DNA of 64,000 bases, taken from positions 124,001-188,000 of the forward strand of contig NZ_NGNR01000003.1 in assembly GCF_002198115.1 (NCBI RefSeq), in the 5' to 3' direction. A program made the position numbers and the translations under genes. The DNA is from Robiginitalea sediminis (GTDB taxonomy: Bacteria; Bacteroidota; Bacteroidia; Flavobacteriales; Flavobacteriaceae). Positions 28,499-36,374 of the stretch are shown in pieces; the first letter of the stretch is position 1, and each line of letters begins with the position of its first letter. The notes under the pieces were generated by a model that was given only the letters and a program-made list of their open reading frames with translations, made no database searches and was not told the DNA's origin.

Positions 28499-29248
28499 CT
28501 AGGTTTTGCCTTTCAGCACTTCGAGCGCTTTGCGAACGAGGGAATCGAGGACTTTGGTGTCTGTTATTAGGCGGGTATTAAAGGCGCGTCGGTTATTCCA
28601 GGCCAGCGCAATGCGGGACAGGGAATTGCCGAAGGTTTTGTCGGTCGCCATTTGTTCGAATTGGTAGGTTGGAGGCTGCTGTAGTGCAATATCCGGTTGT
28701 ATGCGGAAATATCTGTCCATCTGCGGTCCTGTTGCTATGATGGACTCCCCAAAAATGCGGTATACTTCTGCTACGGCATCCAGCAAGGTGGAATAATAGG
28801 CGAGTTGGGTCCTCAGCTGTTCATCCTGAAGAAGGTGGAGCCGTCCGGAGCCTTTCAGTTCGTCGTAGGCATGGAGGCGCAGGGTCATGGGGTTGTATTT
28901 ATAATAGGAATCCAGCGCATAGTCCAGAGAGGGCTTTTGCCCGGGCGTCAGGACTCCGGCATCCAGGGCTTCTATGGAAGTGAGTAACGAACTATAAATA
29001 CTGTCGGAGAGGATTTGGTTGTCCTCCAGCAAGGTGTGAACCAGGTTCAGATCTTCCAGGATGCGTTCGTGATAGCGAATGGAGGCCTGCAACTCTTTGC
29101 GGGCATCGTTCCAGTCGTAGATCAGCAGGGCAATGAGGATTCCGGCAATGACCAGGATAAGTTCTCCCAGGGCATATGGAAGAAACTTTCGAACCGATAC
29201 CATAGATGTCCTTTCTTTTCTCAGAAATCTAAAAATTACGGACCTCAT
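28499..29248 (-). CDS. DUF6090-like membrane protein
   Basis: 249 residues. Basic N-terminus, one transmembrane helix (YALGELILVIAGILIALLIYDWND, about residues 25-48), then a mostly helical soluble region. The start at 29248 (MRSVIFRFLRKERTSM) aligns with the usual short basic leader of this family; an internal Met at 29203 is the alternative. Same family as the protein at 18168-18947; function unknown. Tightly spaced between the ECF sigma gene (14 nt) and fhs (5 nt). Confidence 0.78.
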   Translation of the reverse strand: MRSVIFRFLRKERTSMVSVRKFLPYALGELILVIAGILIALLIYDWNDARKELQASIRYHERILEDLNLVHTLLEDNQILSDSIYSSLLTSIEALDAGVLTPGQKPSLDYALDSYYKYNPMTLRLHAYDELKGSGRLHLLQDEQLRTQLAYYSTLLDAVAEVYRIFGESIIATGPQMDRYFRIQPDIALQQPPTYQFEQMATDKTFGNSLSRIALAWNNRRAFNTRLITDTKVLDSLVRKALEVLKGKT

Positions 29249-29262
29249 TTGCTCCTGCGGCT

Positions 29263-29760
29263 TTAAATCCCATCGATGATTTCCCGAAGCGCTTTCAGGG
29301 CCAGGCCCATCCGCTTTTCGATGGCCTTTACACTTACCCCTTCCATCTCGGCGATTTCATGGTACTTCTTGCCATCGATGCGGTTCAGTAAAAAGGTTGT
29401 GCGCTGGTTTTCAGGCAGGCTGTCCAGGGCTGCCTCCAATTTGGCCTGGAATTGCGCTTCCTCCATCAGGTATTCCGGGTCCTGCCGGGTAATGTTTCCT
29501 TCTGCAGGACGGTGTTTCAGGCGTACTTTTTCGGCCTTGATTACATTCAGGTAAAGGTTATTGGCTACGGTGTATACAAAGGCTTTCGCTTTTTCCGGGG
29601 CCACCTTGGCACAGTTCTCCCAAAGTTTAACAAAGGCTTCCTGAACGGCGTCCTGGGCCTTTTCTTCATTCCCGAATTTATAATAGATGTAGTTGAAAAC
29701 CGTTTTAGAATGGGTGCGGAACAGTTCGCTATACACCTGATCGTCGCAAACGTTATCCAT
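29263..29760 (-). CDS. ECF-type RNA polymerase sigma factor
   Basis: 165 residues from the ATG at 29760 (MDNVCDDQVYSELF); the upstream frame to 29913 lacks family homology and crosses the divergent promoter region. Sigma region 2: FRTHSKTVFNYIYYKFGNEEKAQDAVQEAFVKLWENC and AFVYTVANNLYLNVIK; region 4: ALDSLPENQRTTFLLNRIDGKKYHEIAEMEGVSVKAIEKRMGLALKALRE. Length and sequence fit the FecI-like group of Bacteroidota that work with FecR. It is divergent from an acidic lipoprotein gene and leads an operon with DUF6090 and fhs. Confidence 0.92.
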   Translation of the reverse strand: MDNVCDDQVYSELFRTHSKTVFNYIYYKFGNEEKAQDAVQEAFVKLWENCAKVAPEKAKAFVYTVANNLYLNVIKAEKVRLKHRPAEGNITRQDPEYLMEEAQFQAKLEAALDSLPENQRTTFLLNRIDGKKYHEIAEMEGVSVKAIEKRMGLALKALREIIDGI

Positions 29761-29794
29761 GCGGAAGAAGGATTCTCGGGTTGGCGGGTTTTCC

Positions 29795-29802
29795 CAAAGA
29801 TA
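29795..29802 (-). promoter_or_regulatory. -7 box upstream of the ECF sigma gene
   Basis: TATCTTTG on the minus strand (29802-29795), a perfect TAnnTTTG, 34 nt before the sigma start at 29760. It suggests that the sigma gene itself is read by the housekeeping sigma factor. No TTG at the -33 distance. Confidence 0.45.
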
Positions 29803-29823
29803 TTTTAAAAAAATGTAAAAATG

Positions 29824-29860
29824 GGGTAGGGTTATCCCAATGTGGGTTGTTTCATAGGCG
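29824..29860 (+). promoter_or_regulatory. Putative ECF-type promoter element upstream of lipoprotein gene
   Basis: GGGTAGGGT (29824-29832), 11 nt, then GGGTTGTTTCATAGG (29844-29858), ending 29 nt before the ATG at 29888. It matches the element in front of fecR in sequence and spacing and points toward this gene. Confidence 0.6.
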
Positions 29861-29887
29861 TACATCAACAAAAATTTCCAAATCGTT

Positions 29888-31651
29888 ATGAAAAAGTTTC
29901 TGAATCTTGCCACCTACACACTGTTGCTCTTCGGGGCGCTCACCTTTACCTCCTGCCAGGAGGAATTCGAAGAAGTGAACACCTCCAGCACCGAAGGAGC
30001 CTCCTTTAAAGCTGATTCCGAGACGGCTTTGCTGATCGAAAAGACCTCTTCCCTGGACGGTTCTTTCGACAACATTGTGGATGGAAGCAGCTGTTTTGCC
30101 CTGAATTTCCCGTACACGGTAAACGTAAACGGTATAGACATCACCATCGACTCGCGTCAGGACCTGCACCTGATCGAGGAGATCTTCGACGAGTTCGACG
30201 AGGACATCGACATCCTTGAAATCCTTTTCCCCATTACCATTACCCTTGCCGACCATTCCGAGATTGTGATTGAGAACAAGCAGGCCCTGGCCGAACTGGC
30301 CCGGGAATGTATCGAAGGCGGGGACGACGACGATATCGAGTGTATCGATTTTGTGTACCCCATTACCTTTTACACCTTCGATGTAAACAACACCCAAACC
30401 GGGACGGTTACCGTGGAGAGCGACATGCAAATGCGCCGCTTTTTCCACGAACTGGAGGACGGCGATGTAGTGAGTATCGATTTCCCGGTTACCCTTATCA
30501 AGTTCGACGGGACCGAGATTCAGGTCAACAGCAATGCCGAACTGGCCGCTGCCCTGCGCATGGCCAAGGACGCTTGTGACGAAGACGACGATGATGACTA
30601 CAACGACGACGATTTCAGCGTGGAGCGCCTGGCCAATTACCTGACCGAATGCCCCTGGACCGTGGTTACCGTAGAGCGGGATGCCAACGACCAGACCCCC
30701 CAGTATGAGGCCTACCGCATGTTCTTCTCCGAAGACGGAAGCGTAGAGGTGAAAGACCGGGAAGGGAATACCCTTATGGGCGAATGGGCCCTGCGTATGT
30801 CCGACCGCGGCGTGATGCTGACCCTGGCCTTTGAAACCCTTGTGGACTTCAACCTGGAGTGGAAGGTTTACGAGATAGGAGAAGGTAAGATCAAGCTTTA
30901 CGAAGAAGGCGGTAACCGCATCATCATGCACACCAACTGTGGCGAACCCGGAGGCATCTTGCCCGGTGCCCTGGTGGAAATCCTCAGGGAGTGCAGCTGG
31001 GTGATCCAGAAGGTAAAAAACCAGGGTATGGAAATCGACCGCCTCATAGGATACGAGTTTGAATTCCAGGGCGAAGGAGTTGTAACCCTCAGCAACGGTG
31101 TGAACACCAGCCAGGGTACCTGGGAGGTGGCCACTGGTGCCAATGGGACCCTTGTACTGGCCATTACCATGGGAGACGAACCTGGTGTGAGCTTTGAATG
31201 GCCCCTGCGCGAACTGCTAGACAGGCGCCTGAAGTTTGAGGTAGCCGAAATCGACTACGAACTGATCCTGCAACGGGTATGTCCCTCCAATGCCACCGAT
31301 GGCGATGTGGCCGAGATCCGCAACATTATGATGGGGGGAGACTGGGTAGTAGCCAGCTATGTGGAAGGCGATATGGATATGACGGCCAACTTTGCCGGAT
31401 ACGATTTCAGCTTCGCCATGGAGCACCTGTTAACGGTTAGCACCAATATGGACCCCCTGAAAGATGGCCTGTGGCGTGTCATCCGCAACCACGACGGGAA
31501 GTTAAAAGTCTTCCTGAACCTGGGAGACGACGACGATGTCTTTGCAGACCTTACCGAAGACTGGGATTTCGTTTCCATTACCCCCAACCGCCTCGAAGTG
31601 AAGGACGTTAGCGGGGATGGGACCATCACCGTCCTGGTATTCGAGAAATAA
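29888..31651 (+). CDS. Large acidic lipoprotein with repeated beta-motifs
   Basis: 587 residues. Lipoprotein signal with lipobox TFTSC (Cys23). Residues about 65-210 hold four related repeats of the type (L/I/V)xFP(Y/I/V)T(x)n(D/N)G...: NFPYTVNVNGIDITI, LFPITITLADHSEIVI, VYPITFYTFDVNN and DFPVTLIKFDGTEIQV, separated by Asp-rich linkers (GGDDDDIEC, CDEDDDDDYNDDDF). From about residue 240 come three lipocalin-like repeats of roughly 110-120 residues (each with a Trp start, GxW and a closing Cys). Function unknown; Asp clusters could bind cations. Divergent from the ECF sigma gene and preceded by the element shared with fecR, so probably a target of that system. Confidence 0.75.
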   Translation: MKKFLNLATYTLLLFGALTFTSCQEEFEEVNTSSTEGASFKADSETALLIEKTSSLDGSFDNIVDGSSCFALNFPYTVNVNGIDITIDSRQDLHLIEEIFDEFDEDIDILEILFPITITLADHSEIVIENKQALAELARECIEGGDDDDIECIDFVYPITFYTFDVNNTQTGTVTVESDMQMRRFFHELEDGDVVSIDFPVTLIKFDGTEIQVNSNAELAAALRMAKDACDEDDDDDYNDDDFSVERLANYLTECPWTVVTVERDANDQTPQYEAYRMFFSEDGSVEVKDREGNTLMGEWALRMSDRGVMLTLAFETLVDFNLEWKVYEIGEGKIKLYEEGGNRIIMHTNCGEPGGILPGALVEILRECSWVIQKVKNQGMEIDRLIGYEFEFQGEGVVTLSNGVNTSQGTWEVATGANGTLVLAITMGDEPGVSFEWPLRELLDRRLKFEVAEIDYELILQRVCPSNATDGDVAEIRNIMMGGDWVVASYVEGDMDMTANFAGYDFSFAMEHLLTVSTNMDPLKDGLWRVIRNHDGKLKVFLNLGDDDDVFADLTEDWDFVSITPNRLEVKDVSGDGTITVLVFEK

Positions 31652-31708
31652 CAATACCGTGAATTTAGCCTGACACGCTTAATTCCTTTTTTGCCCCAAG
31701 TGTCCGGG

Positions 31709-31740
31709 AAGGGCGGTTCTGATTGGAATCGCCCTTTCTC
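31709..31740 (+). terminator. Weak terminator after lipoprotein gene
   Basis: AAGGGCG (31709-31715) pairs with CGCCCTT (31730-31736), followed by TCTCATTTC; the T-run is poor. It lies 57 nt after the lipoprotein stop. Confidence 0.5.
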
Positions 31741-31774
31741 ATTTCATCTGATTCTAAGAACTGGCGTAAGGGGC

Positions 31775-31798
31775 CCCACCCACCCACCCACCCACCCA
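31775..31798. repeat. Tetranucleotide repeat (CCCA)6
   Basis: Six perfect CCCA units between two convergent genes. On the minus strand this reads GGGT repeats, a sequence well able to form a G-quadruplex, positioned 72-95 nt past the stop of the minus-strand MFS gene. Confidence 0.9.
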
Positions 31799-31869
31799 CA
31801 ACCAAAATACCTCCCCCGCCTGCAACCCCATTGCAAACGGGCAGTAAATCCCGACTTTCCTTTCGCGGC

Positions 31870-33051
31870 TTATTTAACAGAACGCCATAAGGCAAAGACC
31901 CCGAGTACGGGCCCGAGGACCAGGAGCGAAAAGCCTGCAGGCCCTTCCCAAAGGGTTCTGAGGGCAGAAAGGCTTTCCAGGCTCAGGATGGTGATGGCAA
32001 AGCCCACCGAGGTCACGACGGTGAGAGCTGTTCCCTTGCTGTCGGGTGGCGCGTTGCGGGCCACAAGGGTGGAGAAAAGCGGGGAGTCGGCAATAACCAC
32101 AGCCCCCCAGAAAAGGAGGAAAGCGAGAAAATAGGGCAGGTCCCACGCCAGGGCAAAGGGGACCAACAGGCAGCAAACCCCCGAAGCAATCAGCGCCAGG
32201 CGCGCCACGTTTTTCTCGCCCCGGACGCGGGCGAGGTAGCCGGCCAGCACACAGGCCGGCCCGCCAATGGCAAGGATCAGGAAGGACCAGAGTGAAATAA
32301 ACCCCTGGGAACCCGCCTCTGGGTGCATGGCCAGCAGTACCGGGACAAAGGCCCAGAGGGTGTAGAGTTCCCACATATGGCCGAAGTAGCCAAAGGCTGC
32401 AGCCTGGAATTCCCGGTTTTGGAATACCCGCATCATGGTTTTGGTATCAAGGACGGGCATGGGTTTGTGGTAAGGACCGTCCGGGAGGAAGGCGATACAC
32501 ATCCCCCCAACTGCGGCAAGGCCGGATGTGATGCCCACGACGGTTTCCCAGGCCGGGCTGAATTGCCCCCACCGCAGTAGGTGGGGCAGGGCCGTCCCCA
32601 GGACCAGGGCCCCCACCAGGTACCCCAGGGAGGTGCCCAGGCCTTCCCGGTAGTAGTCAGAAGCGATTTTCATGCCCACAGGATAGATGCCGGCCAGGAA
32701 AAACCCCGTGGCCAGCCGCAGCAGGAGCAGGGACGGGAGGGTTTGACCCGGCAGCACCATCCCGGCATTACAAAGGGCTCCCAGCAGGGCGCATACCAGG
32801 AAGAGGCGGGAAGGGGAGAACCGGTCGGCCAGGGTTAGCAGGGCAAACACCAGGGTGCCGCCAATAAACCCGAGCTGGACGGCGGCCGTGAGGTGGCCCA
32901 GGGCCTGTTCAGACAACCCGTAGGCCGCAATAAGCGGCTCCATCACCCCATTGGGGGCAAACCAGAGGGAGGTGCCGCAAAACTGCGCCAGGACAATAAC
33001 GGGCAGTACATAAATCGGAGGGCGATAGGCGGACTGGGCAGTGGGTTCCAT
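31870..33051 (-). CDS. MFS transporter
   Basis: 393 residues with about twelve hydrophobic helices. The MFS loop 2-3 motif appears as LADRFSPSRLFLVCALLGA, and the N-terminal half has LRLATGFFLAGIYPVGMKIASDY, similar to the nitrate/sugar-type and CynX-like carriers. Substrate not predictable. Begins 82 nt from the divergent flavin-reductase gene start; their 5' regions share a short intergenic space. Confidence 0.85.
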   Translation of the reverse strand: MEPTAQSAYRPPIYVLPVIVLAQFCGTSLWFAPNGVMEPLIAAYGLSEQALGHLTAAVQLGFIGGTLVFALLTLADRFSPSRLFLVCALLGALCNAGMVLPGQTLPSLLLLRLATGFFLAGIYPVGMKIASDYYREGLGTSLGYLVGALVLGTALPHLLRWGQFSPAWETVVGITSGLAAVGGMCIAFLPDGPYHKPMPVLDTKTMMRVFQNREFQAAAFGYFGHMWELYTLWAFVPVLLAMHPEAGSQGFISLWSFLILAIGGPACVLAGYLARVRGEKNVARLALIASGVCCLLVPFALAWDLPYFLAFLLFWGAVVIADSPLFSTLVARNAPPDSKGTALTVVTSVGFAITILSLESLSALRTLWEGPAGFSLLVLGPVLGVFALWRSVK

Positions 33052-33114
33052 ATTCGGGTTTGCACGCGATGCAGCCCCATATTACGTATTTTTCCCGGAT
33101 TCCGGGATGGGGAG

Positions 33115-33122
33115 TATCTTTG
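33115..33122 (+). promoter_or_regulatory. -7 box upstream of flavin reductase gene
   Basis: TATCTTTG, perfect TAnnTTTG, 11 nt before the ATG at 33134. It supports the later start and implies a very short 5' UTR. Confidence 0.5.
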
Positions 33123-33133
33123 TGGAAAAACCT

Positions 33134-33769
33134 ATGGAACACCATTGGGATGCCAAGCGGCTTACCGAACTCCCCGGCCGGTACCGGGCCACCCTCATCA
33201 ACAAGGTGGCCGGATACAAAACCGCGCACCTTCTCGGGACCAAGGCTGCGGATGGCAGCGAGAACCTGGCGCTTTTTAATTCTGTGGTACACATCGGGGC
33301 CAACCCGCCCTATCTGGGCTTTATCCTGAGGCCCACCACCGTAGCGCGGCACACCTACGACAATATCATGGCAACCGGTGTTTATACCCTCAATGCCGTT
33401 TCTGCCCCCTACCATAAAAATGCCCATTGTACTTCCGGGAAGTTTCCGAAAGGGGTATCGGAATTCGGGGCCTGCGGGTTTTCCCCGGTTTACCGGGAGG
33501 GGTTTGCGGCGCCCTTTGTTGCGGAGTCCCGCGTGCAGTTCGGGCTTACCTTTGTGGAAGAACACCTGCTGTGCAACGACACCCGGCTGGTCGTGGGGCG
33601 GGTGGAACACCTTTTTGTGCCCGAAGCCGCACTTGGGCCGGACGGGGATGTAGACCTGGAGGTACTGGAATCGGTAGCCATCGGGGGGCTGGATTCCTAC
33701 TATACCGGCACCAAACTGGGGCGCTACGGGTATTACCGCCCCGGGGAGGCTCTGGAGGAACTACCCTGA
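33134..33769 (+). CDS. Flavin reductase-like FMN-binding protein
   Basis: 211 residues from the ATG at 33134 (MEHHWDAKRLTELPGRYRATLIN). The frame is open to 33041 but a -7 box lies inside the extension. FNSVVHIGANPPYLGFILRPTTVARHTYDNIMATGVYTLN is the FMN-binding split-barrel core of the flavoredoxin/flavin reductase family; GLDSYYTGTKLGRYGYYRPG near the C-terminus also fits this subgroup. Likely NAD(P)H- or protein-dependent FMN reduction; partner unknown. Confidence 0.82.
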   Translation: MEHHWDAKRLTELPGRYRATLINKVAGYKTAHLLGTKAADGSENLALFNSVVHIGANPPYLGFILRPTTVARHTYDNIMATGVYTLNAVSAPYHKNAHCTSGKFPKGVSEFGACGFSPVYREGFAAPFVAESRVQFGLTFVEEHLLCNDTRLVVGRVEHLFVPEAALGPDGDVDLEVLESVAIGGLDSYYTGTKLGRYGYYRPGEALEELP

Positions 33770-33827
33770 TGCCAGAAAGGCTTGCCTGAAGGCGGGAATA
33801 AGGCTTCCCTAATCCCCTGTCAATCCC

Positions 33828-33835
33828 TATCTTTG
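33828..33835 (+). promoter_or_regulatory. -7 box of ffh promoter
   Basis: TATCTTTG at 33828-33835, perfect TAnnTTTG, 26 nt before the ffh ATG; no TTG at the -33 distance. Confidence 0.5.
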
Positions 33836-33861
33836 CACGACCTGAAACTACTATTGCCGAG

Positions 33862-35193
33862 ATGTTCGACAACTTAAGCGAAAAACTGGACAAGGCCCTC
33901 CACATCCTTAAAGGACATGGGCAGATTACCGAGATCAACGTTGCGGAAACCACCAAGGAAATCCGCAGGGCCCTGCTGGATGCCGACGTAAACTACCGCA
34001 TTGCAAAGGAATTCACCAACCGGGTGAAGGAGAAGGCCATCGGGCAGAACGTACTCAGTACGCTCAAGCCCGGCCAGCTCATGGTCAAGATTGTCAAGGA
34101 CGAGCTTACCGAACTCATGGGTGGCGATGCCGAGGGGATCAACCTCTCGGGCAACCCCACGGTAATCCTGATGTCCGGGCTCCAGGGTTCCGGTAAGACC
34201 ACCTTCTCCGGGAAACTGGCCCAGTTCCTCAAGACGAAAAAAAGTAAGAACCCCTTGTTGGTGGCCTGTGACGTATACCGTCCGGCGGCCATCGACCAGC
34301 TCCACGTGGTAGGCGAGCAGATTGGGGTCCCTGTCTATTCGGACAAGGAGAATTCAGATCCGGTGGCCCTCGCACAGGCCGGTGTGGCCCATGCCCGCGC
34401 CAACGGGAACAACGTGGTTATTATAGATACCGCGGGCCGCCTGGCGGTAGACCAGCAGATGATGGACGAGATTTCCCGCATCCGCGATGCTGTTTCCCCC
34501 CAGGAAGTGCTTTTCGTGGTCGATTCCATGACAGGGCAGGATGCGGTAAATACCGCCAAGGCCTTTAACGACGTGCTGGATTTCGACGGGGTGGTCCTCA
34601 CCAAACTGGACGGGGATACCCGGGGCGGGGCGGCCATTTCCATTAAAAGTGTGGTCGACAAGCCCATCAAGTTTATCGGTACGGGCGAGAAGATGGATGC
34701 CATGGATGTCTTCCACCCGGCGCGGATGGCAGACCGGATCCTGGGGATGGGGGATGTCATTTCCCTGGTGGAACGCGCCCAGGAACAGTTCGATGAGGAG
34801 CAGGCCCGGAAAATCCAGAAGAAAATCGCGAAGAACCAATTCGGTTTCGACGATTTCCTGAGCCAGATCCACCAGATCAAGAAAATGGGGAGCATGAAGG
34901 ACCTGGTGGGGATGATCCCCGGGGCCGGAAAGGCCCTCAAAGGCCTCGATATTGACGACGATGCCTTTAAGCATATTGAGGCCATCATCTATTCGATGAC
35001 CCCCCAGGAGCGGTCCACCCCTGACCTGCTGGATGCCCGCCGCAAAAAGCGTATTGCCAAGGGCAGCGGCACCAGCGTGCAGGAGGTGAACCAGTTGCTT
35101 AAGCAGTTCAAGCAAATGAGCAAGATGATGAAGATGATGCAGGGCGGTGGCGGCAAGAAGATGATGCAGATGATGCAACAGATGAAACCCTGA
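33862..35193 (+). CDS. ffh: Signal recognition particle protein Ffh (SRP54)
   Basis: 443 residues. N domain with EVRRALLDADVNYRIAKEF-like segment, GTPase G domain with P-loop GLQGSGKTTFSGKLA, DTAGRL (G3) and TKLDGDTRGGAA (G4 region), then a Met-rich M domain (QFKQMSKMMKMMQGGGGKKMMQMMQQM) that binds signal peptides and 4.5S RNA. Cytosolic GTPase delivering inner-membrane proteins to FtsY/SecYEG. Followed 45 nt later by folD. Confidence 0.97.
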   Translation: MFDNLSEKLDKALHILKGHGQITEINVAETTKEIRRALLDADVNYRIAKEFTNRVKEKAIGQNVLSTLKPGQLMVKIVKDELTELMGGDAEGINLSGNPTVILMSGLQGSGKTTFSGKLAQFLKTKKSKNPLLVACDVYRPAAIDQLHVVGEQIGVPVYSDKENSDPVALAQAGVAHARANGNNVVIIDTAGRLAVDQQMMDEISRIRDAVSPQEVLFVVDSMTGQDAVNTAKAFNDVLDFDGVVLTKLDGDTRGGAAISIKSVVDKPIKFIGTGEKMDAMDVFHPARMADRILGMGDVISLVERAQEQFDEEQARKIQKKIAKNQFGFDDFLSQIHQIKKMGSMKDLVGMIPGAGKALKGLDIDDDAFKHIEAIIYSMTPQERSTPDLLDARRKKRIAKGSGTSVQEVNQLLKQFKQMSKMMKMMQGGGGKKMMQMMQQMKP

Positions 35194-35238
35194 TCAGCAA
35201 TTCCACCCCGATAGCCATCGGGACCAAAATCCAGGCCC

Positions 35239-36123
35239 ATGACACTTCTCGACGGAAAAAAGGTATCCAACGACATCAAGGATGAAATCGCTGCGGAGGT
35301 GCAGCAAATGAAAGCCCGGGGCGAAAAAGTGCCCCACCTGGCGGCAGTCATTGTCGGGAACGACGGGGCCAGCCTGACCTATGTGGGCAGTAAGGTGAGG
35401 GCCTGCAAACGCGTGGGTTTCGAATCTACCCTGAAGCAGCTCCCGGAAACCACCACCGAGGAAGAACTGCTGGAGTTGGTCAATACCCTCAACCAGGACC
35501 CGGACATCGACGGCTACATCGTACAGCTTCCCCTGCCGAGGCACATCGACGAGGAGAAGGTGCTTATGGCCGTTCACCCGGATAAGGATGTGGACGGGTT
35601 CCACCCAACCAACTTCGGGAAAATGGCACTGGAACTGGAGACCTTTATCTCGGCCACGCCTTTTGGTATTATTGAACTCTTACAGCGCTACGGGGTAGAG
35701 ACTTCCGGGAAGCACGCCGTTGTTATCGGGCGGAGCCACATTGTGGGGCGGCCCATTAGCATCCTGCTGAGCCAGAAGGGCCCTGCCGGGAATGCCACGG
35801 TAACCCTGACCCACAGCCGTACCCAGAACCTGCCGGAAATCTGCAGGCAGGCCGATATTATCGTTTCGGCCCTTGGGGTGCCCGGGTTCCTCAAGGCGGA
35901 TATGGTTAAGGAGGGTGCCGTTATTATAGATGTGGGAATAACCCGCGTCCCGGATGAAACCCGTGAACGGGGGTACTATATCAGCGGCGATGTGGATTTT
36001 GAGGCGGTAAGCCAGAAAGCCTCTTTCATTACCCCGGTACCCGGAGGGGTAGGCCCCATGACTATTGCAATGCTTCTGAAAAACACCCTTTTGGCCCGGC
36101 AGCGCAACAGGGACAACGGCTAA
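35239..36123 (+). CDS. folD: Bifunctional methylene-THF dehydrogenase/cyclohydrolase
   Basis: 294 residues. Conserved [16 protein letters not shown] (with catalytic Lys), [36 protein letters not shown] and [29 protein letters not shown]. Interconverts 5,10-methylene-THF and 10-formyl-THF with NAD(P). Functionally linked with fhs at 26823-28493. Its stop is directly adjacent to the stop of a tiny convergent lipoprotein gene. Confidence 0.97.
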   Translation: MTLLDGKKVSNDIKDEIAAEVQQMKARGEKVPHLAAVIVGNDGASLTYVGSKVRACKRVGFESTLKQLPETTTEEELLELVNTLNQDPDIDGYIVQLPLPRHIDEEKVLMAVHPDKDVDGFHPTNFGKMALELETFISATPFGIIELLQRYGVETSGKHAVVIGRSHIVGRPISILLSQKGPAGNATVTLTHSRTQNLPEICRQADIIVSALGVPGFLKADMVKEGAVIIDVGITRVPDETRERGYYISGDVDFEAVSQKASFITPVPGGVGPMTIAMLLKNTLLARQRNRDNG

Positions 36124-36261
36124 TCAGGCGTCTTGTGTAGCAGCCTGCTGCTCTTCTTCCGGGGTGAGGATCTCAAATTCCGGTTCCCCTTCGTCGTTGG
36201 TACAACCGGTTATCCCCGCGCATAACAGGGCAGTTAGCAGTAACAGACCGATCTTTTTCAT
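36124..36261 (-). CDS. Small lipoprotein (45 aa)
   Basis: Short minus-strand ORF, ATG at 36261, TGA at 36124-36126. MKKIGLLLLTALLCAGITGC is a textbook lipoprotein signal with lipobox ITGC (Cys20), leaving a 26-residue acidic mature peptide (TNDEGEPEFEILTPEEEQ...). No folded domain is likely; function unknown. Such tiny acidic lipoproteins are common in Flavobacteria but often unannotated. It ends base-to-base with folD. Confidence 0.72.
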   Translation of the reverse strand: MKKIGLLLLTALLCAGITGCTNDEGEPEFEILTPEEEQQAATQDA

Positions 36262-36374
36262 GGCTTGGGTTTATCCCTAAAACGCCGGTTGCTTTTGCTT
36301 TGGTATACATTTTTCGACCAACGGCGCCGCCGGCAAAGGCCAAAAAACCCTATCTTTTTGGGAAATTACCAACC

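Noticed and set aside
36300-36374. Longer N-terminus of the esterase gene
   Set aside because: The ATG at 36375 begins a clean lipoprotein signal, and the extension contains the possible -7 box at 36351.
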